From NCBI GenBank assembly GCA_051530055.1, contig CM121342.1:10540001-10604000 (forward strand): a DNA stretch of 64,000 bases, given 5' to 3'. The DNA comes from Neoechinorhynchus agilis (taxonomy: Eukaryota > Acanthocephala). Below the pieces are notes generated by a model that saw nothing but the letters and a program-made list of their open reading frames with translations, did not search any database and was not told where the DNA came from. Made by a program: the position numbers and the translations under genes. Shown piece after piece: positions 35,164 through 48,258 of the stretch. Each line of letters opens with the position of its first letter. The first letter of the stretch is position 1.

Positions 35164-37700
35164 GTTTGTTCATGCAGCTCTCTGTGGTTCATTAGAATTA
35201 CTGTAAATTGAATTGAGTAAGCATATGAATGAGCGAACGATCTGATAAAGATTCGGTATCATGAGTACATTACAGCATTATTTCGAGGAATTCATTATTG
35301 GCTGAGGTTTTATATGAATATTCTTTTTTTTGCTTAACCTAAAAGACGATTTATGTTGCTGTTGTTTTAAGTTGAACTTTGCGAAAGTCATTGAATGTAC
35401 ATCTTAAGGCTCAATATAAAGTGAAGTATTAAAATTTAAAGCAGCAACACACGTCTTTGAACCGCAGGATTTTTTAAAAGGCTACGGAATGTGTCCAAAT
35501 TATTATCTTTTTCCAAATATAGTCCGTTGACTTCAGTGATTTCTTTAAAGGCAATTCTGATCAGTCAATTATGAGTTTAAATTATTCATTCAGAGATCAG
35601 GAAAGTTTTTGAAACTTCTACGCTTTGACTGTTTTGTAAGTGTAGTTCATTTAAAAGAAGTCTGTTGGTAACAAAGAGCGTCAATGTGCATTGCGTAAAA
35701 TCTTTTTAAATTTTTTTTATTGAAAAAGGATTAACCTTGCTTCATATCGAGTATTTATATCAGTTTGTACCGAATTTCAGATCGAAAAATACAGATTTAA
35801 TCGACCTGATAATCGATTTTGTATTTTGACCAGTGAGCACTTGTCAATAACTCGTTTAAAAGAAACCATCGGATTATTTGCCATTCCTAAATTTGTGTTT
35901 CAAAGTTAATTGTATCACTGATTTCAGCTGGCATCGGAAACCGTGTCATAAAATAATAATTATGCATCGAGATTCCCGTCATCCTTGGGTGATGAAACAG
36001 GGAATTTACGCTGAGATACATAGGACAGCGCTGATTTGCTAATCGCCATTAACGGAAAAACGATTATCGATCAACAGTATGAAAACCATTTTTGCTAATA
36101 ATGGATACAAACGTAATGATATCATGTGGTTAGAGAAATGGTGTTATTTAAAAGAGGAGAAACTGAACTATGATCGTTAACGGAATCGATATGAAAGAAA
36201 ACCAATTCTCACGATACCACATATCAGCGAAGAGTTCACTAGTATGAAGTCTTAAATCGGAATAATTTTTAATTTCTTGTAAGAAACTCAAAAGTGACTT
36301 TTATAAATTGCTTCGTCACTTTATATCATTTAAACACTTGCTCTATATGAACATCGACAATGAAGGAGCGGTGCTAGGGCTCGAAAAGCGGTTGATTGCG
36401 AACAAAGAGGACTTAAATCTATTCGGAATGTTACCGACGGATGTGATTCGATTCACTCGAATTTTTTTAAAGTGCGACCTCATCCGATACAACGGCCGAC
36501 TTTCTTAGGATTCTATATATCAGTGAAAAGTTCACTAGTGATGTTCGAAAGCTGCTGCGGCGATCGAGGATGGATGTCCGGATTGTTCCCAGAAGCGTAC
36601 CTACACTTAGGCGAATCCTGACGAGAACTGAACACGATAAATCGCCGTAAGCACGTCCAGCATCGTTATTGATGTATACACAAGCAACTGGGATGTTCGT
36701 GGCCTACAAAATTCGATTTGCACTCGTAGCAACTCGGTCTAAGAGATGACCTGCGAACGGTGTTTGGTCAATGACAATCGTGGGCTAATCTAGATAGACA
36801 AAACTTAACGGCCATGGCGTCAACATTTCACGGAACACGTTCTGAACGCACTCAATCCGTTCGCAAAATCATGGCCACCATTTGCAAAGTACCACTCAGA
36901 GTGCCACAGCGACGGAATCGCAGAAGCGCTCCTTATATCCCGGGCCGTTGGTTGGAGATGGCGTTTCCGTAGACAATGCGAGGGAGAGTTCTGGACATCA
37001 GCTCGACAAAACCTCCAGAACTGGTCTACAGACGGAACGAACGTTCCGCTTCGATATCGCCACTGTAACACGCTCCATAACTGCACGCACCTTTGGACGG
37101 CGAAAGCACGGAAATAAATATTCTCTTTAGCATTACAACAGCCAGCCCAATTGCCTATAAAAATTTGATCAATCATGCTGCTGGGAAATCAAGTGGTATT
37201 TCACATGATTATGATCTATGAAAAAGCGGATTCCTAATTCGCTTTACGAGTAGTTGATTAAAAAATCAAATTTTTATATTCTAAACAACAAAAGTCCCCT
37301 AGAAACTTTTATTGTTAAGAAAATGCATACCAAAAACAATAACTATGATCTATGAAAAAGCGGATTCCTAATTCGCTTGACGATGAGTTCACTGCGACCG
37401 CCGCTCAGATTCATAAGAACACACAGCCATCCTTTCCCCACTCAACAAACATATTTAAATGCTTCGTTTTTCACAAAATATGAACTATGGAACAAAGACA
37501 CAAAATAGAGAACAAATATATAGAGGAGGAGGACGAAATTCGAGAAGGTATATCAGGCGTTTGCGGAATTACTGGCACTACATTTGTGATGTAAACCAGT
37601 TCTGCATAAGTGTTACGATCGAGATGTGTGGCGCACTGACATTTTTGAATTTTAGGGTTACTATGCCTTGTTTGTTCCTTCTCATCATCCACGCAGGTGG
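35164..37700. other. Intergenic; one unexplained GC-rich open segment
   Basis: Mostly AT-rich with short frames. The segment 36790-37130 is GC-richer and open on both strands (plus frame with WPPFAKYHSECHSDG, minus frame 37176-36820). I cannot assign either to a family; it may be mobile-element debris. The string CTATGAAAAAGCGGATTCCTAATTCGCTT occurs twice, near 37216 and 37350, each time followed by unique sequence. Confidence 0.4.
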
Positions 37701-40424
37701 TTAATTAGCTTGGTAGTGTTGTGGGTTGTGGTGATGGTTCGTAGACGCTCCGTTGTAGTAGGTGTTGTTTCCAGTGCCGTTGCTGCTTCCACTGAGCAGA
37801 TGAGAATGATTGGCGCCTGAAACGAGATGTGGAGCTTGTCGTCCAAGAACAGCAAGTGCAGCAGCAGCAGCGTTAGACGCAGCAGCAGCGGCACAACAAA
37901 CACTGTTGGGCGAAGATTGATTTTCGATTGGCTTTGTGGTAAGATGTTTCTCTAGTTTCCCAATGATGTGCTTTCCGTAAGTGTACTTTCTTAGAGCATT
38001 CATATGTGGCCTGATTTTACTAATCAGATTTTTGCGCTGAGGCAAATCAGCCACGTCTATGATCTTCTGAACAACGTAGTTCGCGTATTGGTCTTTCATC
38101 ATTGTATAGAGCGTAGATGAATTCCCATCGGATGGAGCGACTTCTTCAATAAGTGCAGCTCGTTCGGCATCAGTACAAAACGTAATACATTTCTCAACTA
38201 CGTTACTGGCGAACTTATGCTGAGAGTATTGGAGAATACGCCCTCTAAGTTGAGTAACAATTCTTGATTTATCTTCAGGTTTCCCATGTTCGAGTACATG
38301 TTGAACCACATAGTTTCCGTATTGATCCTGTACAAGCTTATCGGTTTGCACATGGAGTTCCTCTAGAATAGGTCCAATTTGTTCAGGTGTACAATATTCC
38401 AGAATCCTCTGGATGACACGGCAACCATACGGGTGCATTGACAGTGCGCATACTTGCTTTTGAACCTCCTTTACTATAAAATCAATATCAGAAGCTGCAC
38501 AACACTCAATGCATTTCTGGATCACATGGTTTCCATTCTGATCCTCAATACATCTAGGAACTTGTCCATCCAACTCACGAGCCAATCTCACTTGAACTTC
38601 CTTATTAACACTTTCCAGAGCTTTTTGAATTACACGACACCCGTACATTTGAAGCGCCAACTCAACAACATGCCCGCGAATACAATCAGCTAATTGCATC
38701 TTATGATCAGGAGCTCCGTATTCGAAGAACTTCTGAATTACATAGTTGCCAAACACATCAGTCATCAGAAGATACGAATTCGGGAATATTTCACGAAACA
38801 CAGAATCCTTCTCTCCTAAGGAGGCACGTTCCAGTTTTTGTTGTATAAAACGACTACCATGCTGATCCATGCTGAACTCCACATAATGACCAACGACATC
38901 TCGAAGGGTAAGATTAGATAACCGATTGTTTCGAAAGTCATCCAACAGTTTACTTCTCGCCACTACAGCCGTAGGTGCCTCCAGTGCCCTAGGCTGAGCA
39001 ATTGGAACTAACGCCTGTTGAGTTGAAGAACCTGTAGATGAGCTCGAAGGAGTTGTCGCCGCTGCGGCTGCTGCTGCTGCAGCTGCGGCTGCCCAAACGG
39101 CATTCGGGTTCATGTTTGTCGCATTGCATGCAGCCATAGCTGCAGCAGCAGCCGCGGCAGCCTTCCGGATTTGTTGACTTGGTCCAACAGCCGCTGATTG
39201 AATAATCGCACTGGCTGTGCTGGGATCAAGAATCGTAGATTGAGATAGATATCGTGATGCATTCATAACGGTGTCATACAATGAACTAGATGGCCTGAAA
39301 GTTGCGTCGTTCGATTGAGGACTTGGATTAAATTGAAAATTGATTCCACCGGTTGCGAGTGGAGTTGTTGGAACTGGTGGAGGTGAAGGAGACGTGGCAA
39401 ATGAAGCCAGTAGTGAGTTTGAATCAAATCGGTCTGCTCGAATCCTGTCGCCATTTCTCGGAATACAGCAGCACAATGAGCTTTGACAATTACAGCAAAA
39501 CCGTTTGTCCATTCGGTCAAAGTACCCATCACTTTGCGTTGGAGGAGGTAAAAGAGCTGGAAACGGCAGATCCGTTGGAGGTTGTGGCGGCGCGTCTAAC
39601 ATTGGAACATTGTGTTGGTTGTTAAGACAGTCAAACATGCTTCGATTGGTAGTACGTCCGTATTCTTGGTCAAAAATAGAAGAATCCGCCCCATTGGTAT
39701 TATAGAGACCATGATTATGATGTGAAAAGAAGGAGGCAAGCGGATTTAGGGATGGTTGGGTTGTTGGAGTTGACGACGAAGGCGGATTAAGAAAGTCAAA
39801 TGCTTCTGATGGTTTAAGTGAGTTAAAAGCAGACCAGGATTGTGGAGAGTTGTGATGCGATGATTGTGACATTGGAGAGGACTGATGGTTTGAAGCGGCA
39901 GCGGCGGCGCCGTGCATCAACCAAATGTCGGGTTGCGTGCTTCCACCAGTCATGTTCATATAATCTCCGGCAGGGAATAGAGATGGAGACGAAGTCGGTT
40001 GTTGCATCATGTCCAGTAAAAAGTTTTGTGCACTGGAACTGTTGTCCGTTTGTTGGGGTGCAGGCGGTTGAGGATTCAACTGAACTGCAAACGGAAGCGG
40101 TCCTAAGATTTTATCAGCTTGGTGTTCATCTGCCGAATACAAATCATCTCTCCGTTGGGGCATTTGGTTCTGTACGTGCTGTTGTTGATGATGAACCTGT
40201 TGGCGGTTCCTACGTCGTCTCCGTCCACCGCGCTGCTGCTGTTGGGGATAATCATGTTGTAATGGCGGAGGCGGAGGTGGATCGACACTTCCCGCAATCA
40301 CCATGTTTCTCATATCTCGTGATAAATCATCAGAGATGGATTTTGATCCACCACCTCCACCGGTGGTGTTCCACGATCGTTCCTTAGTTTGCTGAGAAAT
40401 GCTACCTCCGACGGTAGTGCTCAT
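37701..40424 (-). CDS. Pumilio (PUF) family RNA-binding protein, single exon, 907 aa
   Basis: Post-transcriptional repressor that binds 3' UTRs in the cytoplasm. The Pumilio homology domain spans about residues 493-828 with all eight repeats. Their base-reading residues, in order, are S-R-x-x-Q (HGSRFIQ), N-Y-x-x-Q (GNYVIQ), C-R-x-x-Q, N-H-x-x-Q, C-R-x-x-Q, N-Y-x-x-Q, S-N-x-x-E (ASNVVEK) and N-Y-x-x-Q. These equal human PUM1/2, so recognition of UGUANAUA is predicted. The N-terminal half is low-complexity: Pro runs, Gln/His-rich QQQ and HHQ stretches, and two long poly-Ala tracts around residues 425-470. The C-terminal 80 residues are Ala-, Asn- and His-rich. An uninterrupted 2.7-kb coding exon is unusual beside neighbours with many tiny introns. 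Start ATG 40424-40422. Confidence 0.96.
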   Translation of the reverse strand: MSTTVGGSISQQTKERSWNTTGGGGGSKSISDDLSRDMRNMVIAGSVDPPPPPPLQHDYPQQQQRGGRRRRRNRQQVHHQQQHVQNQMPQRRDDLYSADEHQADKILGPLPFAVQLNPQPPAPQQTDNSSSAQNFLLDMMQQPTSSPSLFPAGDYMNMTGGSTQPDIWLMHGAAAAASNHQSSPMSQSSHHNSPQSWSAFNSLKPSEAFDFLNPPSSSTPTTQPSLNPLASFFSHHNHGLYNTNGADSSIFDQEYGRTTNRSMFDCLNNQHNVPMLDAPPQPPTDLPFPALLPPPTQSDGYFDRMDKRFCCNCQSSLCCCIPRNGDRIRADRFDSNSLLASFATSPSPPPVPTTPLATGGINFQFNPSPQSNDATFRPSSSLYDTVMNASRYLSQSTILDPSTASAIIQSAAVGPSQQIRKAAAAAAAAMAACNATNMNPNAVWAAAAAAAAAAAATTPSSSSTGSSTQQALVPIAQPRALEAPTAVVARSKLLDDFRNNRLSNLTLRDVVGHYVEFSMDQHGSRFIQQKLERASLGEKDSVFREIFPNSYLLMTDVFGNYVIQKFFEYGAPDHKMQLADCIRGHVVELALQMYGCRVIQKALESVNKEVQVRLARELDGQVPRCIEDQNGNHVIQKCIECCAASDIDFIVKEVQKQVCALSMHPYGCRVIQRILEYCTPEQIGPILEELHVQTDKLVQDQYGNYVVQHVLEHGKPEDKSRIVTQLRGRILQYSQHKFASNVVEKCITFCTDAERAALIEEVAPSDGNSSTLYTMMKDQYANYVVQKIIDVADLPQRKNLISKIRPHMNALRKYTYGKHIIGKLEKHLTTKPIENQSSPNSVCCAAAAASNAAAAALAVLGRQAPHLVSGANHSHLLSGSSNGTGNNTYYNGASTNHHHNPQHYQAN

Positions 40425-41100
40425 CTAGAAGCACAAATTTCTATTAGGAAGGGTAGAAGCGTGATTTTTCTTAAAAGAAAACGACAAAAATATGGACTGA
40501 TGGAACCGTCGAGTCGAAAGGGGGTGCAAGACTTGACGAATGATTGATCAAAAGTACGTTCCAAGCATTTCGCACAGGGGCAAGTCCGGACTAGAGTGTT
40601 AATGAGCGATCAAAACCAGCAATTTCGGGCCGAGAGATTCCTTGATTTCAAAATTCATTTTGATCTGTGCCGAACTTTTTCACTACTCACGACAACTCTA
40701 GATGGTTCTACCCGACAAAGCTCGCGTGCCACCAAGGAGCCGGCTATACTCCACCACCGTCGTCGTCTTGTGCGCTAAAACAGCATAATCGGTGCTGCGT
40801 TTCGCTGGTTCTCCCGACACCAAATTCTCTTTTCATCGCCAGTAGACGTGCGAGGCGGCGTAGTGTTCGTTGCGCAATTCCATTGACTTCTGACAAGAGA
40901 TCTCGCCCGTGCTCGGTGTGTGTGCATGAGGCGCTGCGCCGTACGCGCCGCGCGTGCAGTGAAAGTGCGTCGTGTAGCAGCAGCAGTAGCAAGCGCAACG
41001 CACCCCGTGGAGGCTTGAGATTATGGAAACGATCGAGACGAATAAGCAAAGTCCTACGTTTTGAGCTCAGGAAGAAGTAGTCAATCGGTCGAATTCTGAA
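40425..41100 (-). promoter_or_regulatory. GC-rich leader/promoter region of the Pumilio gene
   Basis: Directly upstream of the Pumilio ATG, with a CpG- and GC-rich part at about 40680-41050 in otherwise AT-rich DNA, rich in GCGC, CGTGC and AGCAGCAG runs. The open frames in it (40667-41080 plus, 41049-40744 minus) are low-complexity by-products. It is probably the 5' UTR exon and core promoter; no specific element can be named. Confidence 0.45.
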
Positions 41101-41589
41101 ACGTTAAGGCCAACATTTAAAAGTTCAGTTCCCCTGCGTTGTCGTAGATTGTCGAATATCCACTCAACAAAATATCCATCCGATCGTAAACTCCGCTTTA
41201 GTTATCCGTGAAGGTGCTTCCATTTAAGGATAAATAATCCGCTCCTTTTGTAATATCCGTGTGATAATTACCCGAAACGTTTTTTGTTTCCAGAATGAAT
41301 TCGACCATTAAGATTCATCTGTTAAAAAAGGCGACTTGATTATCGATGGAAACATTCATTCTCAGTTGCTAAAAGAAAAAGTGTTCATGGATGTAAGCGT
41401 GAAGCATTGGATCCCAGCACGGAATAAAAACAAAATCGCGACGATCCCTTAAGTTACTGATGGTTTCTTAAAAGCAACAAAGCTTCCCGTTGCTTGATCC
41501 ATATGACTTGCAGCTGAGATCACGGCTCATGAGAAAGAGGTGAGCTCATCTGAAAAAGTGTCAGTCGTATTCTAAATAGTAATGTTACC
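41101..41589. other. Intergenic, no gene seen
   Basis: AT-rich, no frame or repeat of note before the array that starts at about 41.6 kb. Confidence 0.4.
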
Positions 41590-42690
41590 CCTAAATTCTT
41601 TTGGTCAAGGCACAAGTAATTTAATATTTCGTCCTTTACGTGGCAATTCAGAATTGTTTGAGTATTTTATTTTCAGCCTAAGTTTTATTAAACTACACGT
41701 GGCGGACGAAATATGAAATTACTTTTCTGTGCCTTGACCAAAATACTGGAAGAGGAGTCAAAAATTACCCGGTTTTATTAAATTACACGTAAAGGACGAA
41801 ATATCAAATTGCGCTTTTCGCCGCGACCAAAACATTGGAGGAGCCTAAAATTATCCGGTTTTATTAAACTCCATGTAACGGACGAAATATTAAATCACTT
41901 TTCTGTGCCTTGATCAAAAGGCAGGAAGAGGAATCTATAATTATCCGGTTTTATTAAACTCCACGTAGAGGACAAAATATTAAATTACTTTTCGCCTTAA
42001 CCAAAACACTGAAAGAGGAATCTAAAATTACCAAGTTTGATTAAACTTACCGTAGGAGACAAAATATCAAATTAATTTTCTTCGCCTTTTTCAACAAAGC
42101 ATTGGAAGAGGAGTTTAAAATTACCCGGTTTTATTAAATTACACGTAAAGGACGAAATATCAAATTGCGTTTTTTCGCCGTGACCAAAACATTGGAAGAG
42201 GAGTTTAAAATTACCCGGTTTTATTAAACTCTAGGTAAAAGGCGAAATATCAAATTACTTTTCTTCGCCGGGACCAAAACATTGTAAAAAGAGTCTAAAA
42301 TTACCCGGTTTTTTAAACTCTACGTACAGGACGAAATATTAAATAAATTTTCTTCGCCTTTATCATAACACTGAAAGAGGAATCAAAAACAAAAAACACC
42401 AAACAAAAACAAAACCCCCCAACAAAACAAAAGGAGTTTAAAATTACCCAAAACCACAAAACAAAACAAACCCCACAAAAACAAAAAAAAAAACACCCTT
42501 AAACCCACACGACGAAATATTAAATAAATTTTCTTCGTCTTGAGCAAAACATTGGAATAGAAGCCTAAAATTACCAAGTTTGATTAAACTCTACGTACAG
42601 GACGAAATATTAAATAACTTTTTTTTGCCTTCACCAAAAGACTGGAAAAAGAGTCAAAAATTACTTGGTTTGATTTCTTTATCTAAACAT
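41590..42690. repeat. Tandem repeat, about 110-bp unit, with an A/C-only damaged stretch
   Basis: About nine units with blocks AAAATTACCCGGTTTTATTAAA, GACGAAATAT(C/T)AAATTA, CTTCGCC and CCAAAACATTGGAAGAGGAG. At 42386-42510 two stretches consist almost wholly of A and C, surrounding a normal AGGAGTTTAAAATTACCC block, and then the array resumes. Non-coding. Confidence 0.85.
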
Positions 42691-45600
42691 ACACCTAAAT
42701 GTCACAATTCCACCGCCGAAAAGTCTTTATCTTAAAAAGTGGAATCGAGTACTTGAAAGCGTTACTAAGCTTTTGAAGCACGCAAAAGCTCTGCGCACTC
42801 GCAACACATTGATTTACCTAATCATTTTAAAGCTCGCTGATGCACATCCATTCTAATGTTTTCATAATTTGTCTCATGTTTGAAAGGCTATTTCATCGAT
42901 TATGGCTCGATGGCAGTCCTTCACGATACCATCGACGGCCAAAGCACATCAGTGCTTGTATAATTCCGAATAGTGGTGATATAATGCGGCTATGGTAGAC
43001 GCTTTGGCACTTAAACGCATTCGGGCGAAGGCAAATGTGTTATGCTGCAATTCCTGTGGGTAATCAGAAACAATGACTGCTATTACCAAGGTTATGGTCT
43101 CTAGACACACTGAATTCGATCTTCAAAACTCGTATCAAAAGTTTCAAAAATTAAATTGCCTTTTATGAGTAACTTTGAGCTTAGTTTTGACTAAAAACAG
43201 CATTAATCTATTCAAATCCAGACAAGATGCTTCGAATTTTAAATACATTTATTCCATGGGAACTAGAGAGAGAAATTAACCGATCAACTTTAGCAAACGA
43301 GAAAAGGCTACCAATTTGCAATTTAAAAAAATTGAGCCTATAAAATTGTAGGTGGTGCAAATCGAAGCAAAATAGGACAAAAACTAGTCTCCTTCATTAG
43401 AATTTAAGCAAGAAAAACTTTTTATTTCAAAGAAGGGTAATATTTATTGAACCAAAGAGTTCTATTTAGTTCTATACAGGAATGCACAAAATTGAAGAGA
43501 ATTCAAGCAACTGATTCTTTTAAGTCAGACAGAGAATCTAATAAAGCAAAAACGCGCGTAAGTCTAAAGGATTTCGCGGAATGTTATTCCGAAAATAATC
43601 CGGTCTATTATATCTTAATTATAAAACCGCATTTTATGGATTTCAATTATGTAAATTCTAAGAAACGCTCAATTGCGGGTTAAAGACCGCAAATAAAGGG
43701 ATTTGTAACGAATCTTCACTGTTTCAGCCGCAAATTACCTTAAAGATTGACAAGAATCATCACTGGGCAGCAGAATCGAACAATGGAGATTTCATTTCCG
43801 TATTTATTTACCTTATAACGACAATATCCCAAATCCAAGATTGAGAAATAAATATCACTTCTGAGTAGATCCGACCTCTGCATGATGAAAGCAGTTTTCA
43901 CCCCAAAACGAAGGGTTCTAAATGGCAAACTCTTTAATGCGAAAGAAGGTCTTTGGTATTTCAAAAGTGGTTTAGCCTTGGATTTATCGATAACCGAAAG
44001 TCTAATTACTTAATGGCTTTGATCTTTATTCCCGTGGGAAAACTGTTAATATAGCCTTCATTAATTCGAATCAGATATTAAAATGAAAATTTAAGCAAAA
44101 ATTTAAGTAAAAACGCTAAACCTAATTTGGAATCGACAAATTTACCAATTCTTTATCGAGATTAATAATATTTTCTCTAGTAAAGCCGCGATGAGTAAAA
44201 GCGTTCTCCCAAACCCAATTCGACGACTAAAAACTCCCCGACAACTCGAACGTCAATTTCAATGCTTTGTTCAGTAATATCTACATCGAAATTGAATGCA
44301 AGACAAGCATTGGGACCCAGATAAGAAGTGGGTTTCTCAAGACGAAGTTGACTTTTTCTTTCGGATAAAAGTAGTCCATGCCATTAATTTCCGAACAAAA
44401 ACTTTCGAATTCATGTAGCACTTTAGGTCAGTGTAGGGGTTCGCTATTTTCACAACTTTTTATAGCTTCGGGGCTGAAAATTTCGACTGAGAAAAGGTAG
44501 ATCTATAAGCTCCGTGAAAGAATATGCGAGGATATTTTTATGGATATGATTGATATTGTTCTCTTGTTATCGTCTACGATAACTAGCTTAGCATCTGAAC
44601 AAATAGGCGATTATTATCGATGTTTGAAATGAAAAATTTTAGTATTTTCAAACCTGTATGCTTGCTTTATAGGCGACTTTTCTTGAGAAATTCCGTCATT
44701 GATCAGCAGCTACTTGGGATCGGATATCTAATACTAGGTGATTTTACCACTTCATAAAGGGCATATACATCTTTTAAGACACACGGTAATGATAAGTGTT
44801 TGGCGTTCACGGTTGTTTTAAACGCCAACCGAATAATATCCGTGAAGATAACACAGATTTTATCCGTCTTAATTTTCTAATTAGGGTACATACTTAAAAT
44901 GCTACTTTTTTCATGCTGGAACACTGATGTTATGGTTATTTTCGGTGACTGCAACCGAAGAACATAATCCTTTTTTTAAACTTAAAAATAACCAAACTGA
45001 CCATTGTACGCTCGTTTTACGCGTTCATGAACTTCAAAAAAAGAGTTTTATGTGTAAACTGACAACTCTGAAGCATCTATCGTCTCATTAAGCATTTAAA
45101 AATCTTTACTATAACGCAGTTCCTTCATTTTATTATTCTGGGAGACAATTGTGGCGTTTTCTACAGCGAACTATTTACTAATTTAAAATTTCATGTAATT
45201 ATGCCTAATGGATTTAAGAATTTAATAGTTTTGCGAAATGTTGAATTAAGTAAAATATTCGTTCATTTTTCAATAGAATTACTGCTTTTTAAAATTTGGT
45301 CCTATGTGTTTTGAATCTTAACTGATTTTTACATTCGGTTGGTTAGATATATTGTTGAGACTGATCTTCTCCTAAGAGTTTGACGATCCCGGATTCCCGA
45401 GTCAAAACGAAAACAATCATGTCGTGTGTTTGTGACAAATTCCTTTGGATTTTTTTAGATTAAATTGATAATGATTGATTCAATCAGTCGAAATATCCAT
45501 TCTTATTTAATGATTCCTCGTCTCGGGTGTCGACAAGCGACCTAAGCAACAATATAAATCTAAACATTAATTAGACCACAAAATCAATGGAAATAAATCC

Positions 45601-46400
45601 TGATACTTCATTCCTTACGTCTAGAAGATGAGCAGGAAATTTATTTCTGGTTTAAGGCTACGATTTAAACGCATAATATTTATAGGTTTGATCTTTCCTT
45701 AATAGCCTTCATCGTTGCTTGGAGGTTAAACGTTTATGACTTTAAAAATACATTTAGCTTTATAGCATATTTATGAGACATTGAACTTTTAAAAATGATT
45801 AGGGAACCTCGCTGAAAATTCAATTTTGAAGCAGAAAATGATTATAATTTACGAAAAAAACCAAAATTTTGTGCATTTATTTGCATTACTTTCAACTGTC
45901 AAATAAAACCGTTCATTCGGTGTCTTCGTTCTCCGATACCCACAACACACCCACAGCGTTTTTACACCAATTTGTAGAAAGTAACTGGAATCGATTGGAC
46001 ATGCGTAAACAATATTGAACTCTTTTAACATGTATGATCTTTCAATTCCTTGTTTTAGCACTCGTTTATATTAAACTAGAAGGCTATGTATTGAATTTAT
46101 CAGTAAATGACGCTTGAAAAGTTAGTCTAATGCGTAATATTATTCCTTGCTAGTTGTTACCTTAATCATCGATTTAAATGATTTACCATTTTTTCGGTAA
46201 ATTCATAGATTTTTTCTTTGTGGTGGTTACAGGCTACATTAAATTTAAAATTAAACAATATACTAAGAATCATTGAAGTCATTTTCAAGGAAACGAATGG
46301 TGACAGTATACTAAGTGTCGATGGATTATGGCGCATAGAATTTTCTTTGTATTTGTAAGCGTTTTTAAGCCTCACCCTTGTTCCTAGGAAAATTTCGAAG
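42691..46400. other. Long gene-poor interval
   Basis: AT-rich with only short frames (for example 43447-43683 plus, 43964-43740 minus), none recognisable. The minus-strand frames at 46375-46166 and 46061-45849 could be exons of a small gene divergent from NDUFS3 (one has a hydrophobic start MTSMILSILFNFKF), but there is no family match. No repeats seen. Confidence 0.4.
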
Positions 46401-47164
46401 ATGTCGATTATTAATCCAATCGGTCGTCAACTTTGTCGGTTCTTCAGTCAAGCTCCCGCGATGGCTGATCGTGAATTCCTCGCACAATTTGGTCGCTATG
46501 TTAAAGAGTGTATCCCTCGATATATCCAAAAAGTTCAAACGACCGAAACACTTAAGAGCGAGCTTGAGTTTCTTGTTCATCCGTCTGGAATTATGCCGGT
46601 AATGCGATTTCTTCGAAACCATCACAACTCTCAGTTTGAATGCCTCGTGGATGTGAGTGCTATCGACGTACCTTCAAGGACGTATAGATTCGAGGTAAAG
46701 TATTCGTCTTTAATATTATTTTCTTTCCCCTTAAATCCATCCATAGCTCATCTATAATCTTCTGTCTCTACGACACAATATGCGAGCCCGAGTTAAATCT
46801 TATACAGATGAAGTCACTCCAGTGGAATCACTGGTTCCTCTTTATGAATCTGCTAATTGGCTAGAAAGAGAAGTCATATTTTCTCGTTTATAAATACTTA
46901 GTGCCAGAAAATTCGTAGGTTTACGATATGTTTGGGATTTTCTTTTTAAATCATCCTGATCTTCGACGGATACTCACAGATTATGGATTTGAAGGACATC
47001 CGCTTAGAAAAGATTTTCCTCAATCTGGCTACGTGGAACTGAGATATGATAATGAGCTCGGTCGGATCGTCTATGAACCGATAAATATGATGCAAGAATA
47101 TAGAAAATTTGATATCAGAAGTCCATGGGATCCCTTTGAGAAAGTTAAAAATCAAAAGGAATAA
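46401..47164 (+). CDS. NDUFS3: NADH dehydrogenase (complex I) 30-kDa subunit, NDUFS3, three exons, 221 aa
   Basis: Core subunit of the peripheral arm of mitochondrial complex I. Exons 46401-46694, 46747-46872 and 46919-47164, with introns of 52 and 46 nt. Phases are 0 throughout and the total is 222 codons. Family landmarks: [72 protein letters not shown], and [11 protein letters not shown] near the end. The first 20 residues ([13 protein letters not shown]) are basic and hydroxylated, as expected of a mitochondrial targeting peptide. The second intron has a weak donor (GTCATA). A complete, ordinary housekeeping gene. Confidence 0.96.
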
Positions 47165-47801
47165 TTTTCAAGTTGATGTGCATGCGTAGACTCTTAGATG
47201 GACTAAAGCTTAGAACGTCATAAATCCCCTTTCTAGCCATCGCAATCAATTAAATTGAAAGCAAATGAACTGATATATCCATTATTAATACATTATCTAT
47301 TTCAAAATCAAAAATCTAAGTAACACCGCGCAATCTACTAACTTCAGACAGAACTTAAGACTGTTTAGTATTTTCTTCCTGTCGAATCTATCTGAGCCCT
47401 TTCTTCTTTATGATCAATCAAATTTACAAATTCCTGCTTCAAACTTATTACAGAACTTTGGGAGAAAACCTCTTGAATTTGTGGCCGATAAACGCCTGCT
47501 TGCAGATAGCCGCAAAGAATGTTAATTCTGAAATACATGTCGAATTTCGAAACTCCCCGAATCGATAATCATCACCTACAAACGTCATCTCTATGGTCAG
47601 TTGTTTAAAATTGTATTTTTTTCATCAATTTGTGATTGGCTGGCAATTTTAACGTCCATTCGAGGGCATTTTCAAAAATGATAATTAAATTGGTGGCCTG
47701 GCAAAACGATGAGATAAGTGTTGCGATTGTAGCGATTTTAAGAGATCCACTCACATATAAGTAATTTTTTATTAAAAATTTCAACATCAAGTATTGTGCC
47801 A
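47165..47801. other. Intergenic / 3' region of both neighbours
   Basis: Presumed 3' UTRs. A minus-strand frame at 47805-47605 (66 codons, one hydrophobic stretch) overlaps the stop of the next gene by a few bases. It might be a read-through or alternative exon, but nothing supports it as a gene. Confidence 0.35.
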
Positions 47802-48258
47802 TCATCTCCGGTGTAATCCCACTGAAGGTAATGTAAATTCATCATTATTCAAGTCTCGTGTATTGTTTCTATTTCTCCTTCTGGTCCGAATTCGCAAATG
47901 AAGAAAGTATGCGATCACCGTCAAGTGAAGTACTAAGAGCATAGTCAAAATTCCACCAGAATATATTAAAGCGTTCTCTGTCTCGAGCAAATAATCATAA
48001 AGCACATCTCTGCAGTCGCGTTGAATTGCACATTTACGTCCATCGCATCTATTGCTATAATTGCTTTGGCACAGAGAACAACAAAATCCGATTGGACTTA
48101 GAACCCCATTCTTAGAAGGATAACAGCACTTCCATTCCATTGAAAGTTCACCGCAAAACGTACGTAGTGAGATTTCTGGTATCATTGTACGGTCGTTCAT
48201 CAATTCACTGCATTGAGTCGTTTTATTTGTAATAGAATTTCGTAAGCAGTTCAGTCGA
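47802..48258 (-). CDS. Cys-rich membrane protein exon, resembles the C-terminal part of a tetraspanin
   Basis: The frame is open from 48258 to the stop at 47802; the left limit is probably a splice acceptor near 48258. It encodes an extracellular Cys-rich segment (MEWKCCYPSKN, GFCCSLCQSN, RCDGRKCAIQRDC), one transmembrane helix (ALIYSGGILTMLLVLHLTVIA) and a short basic tail (RIRTRRRNR). A CC pair, later Cys, then the last helix is the layout of a tetraspanin large loop plus TM4, but the CCG signature is CCYP. Earlier exons with TM1-3 were not found nearby with confidence. Confidence 0.45.

Noticed and set aside
36820-37176. GC-rich segment as a possible new gene
   Set aside because: Open on both strands, no domain recognised, no splice or start evidence; left as unassigned.
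39263-40387. Plus-strand frames opposite the Pumilio gene, one of 181 codons
   Set aside because: They are antisense by-products of the GC-richer low-complexity coding sequence.
40667-41080. 137-codon frame in the GC-rich Pumilio leader
   Set aside because: Arg/Ser-rich low complexity, open on both strands, best explained by base composition of a promoter or 5' UTR.
42010-42600. Resemblance of the 110-bp array (AATTACCAAGTTTGA) to nematode SL1 leader, suggesting SL RNA genes
   Set aside because: The similarity covers about 15 bases only in two units, the others read AATTACCCGGTTTTATT, and no Sm site or SL RNA donor layout is seen.
47605-47805. 66-codon frame overlapping the stop of the tetraspanin-like exon
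   Set aside because: An operon-like ATGA overlap is not meaningful here; no family match and no splice support.
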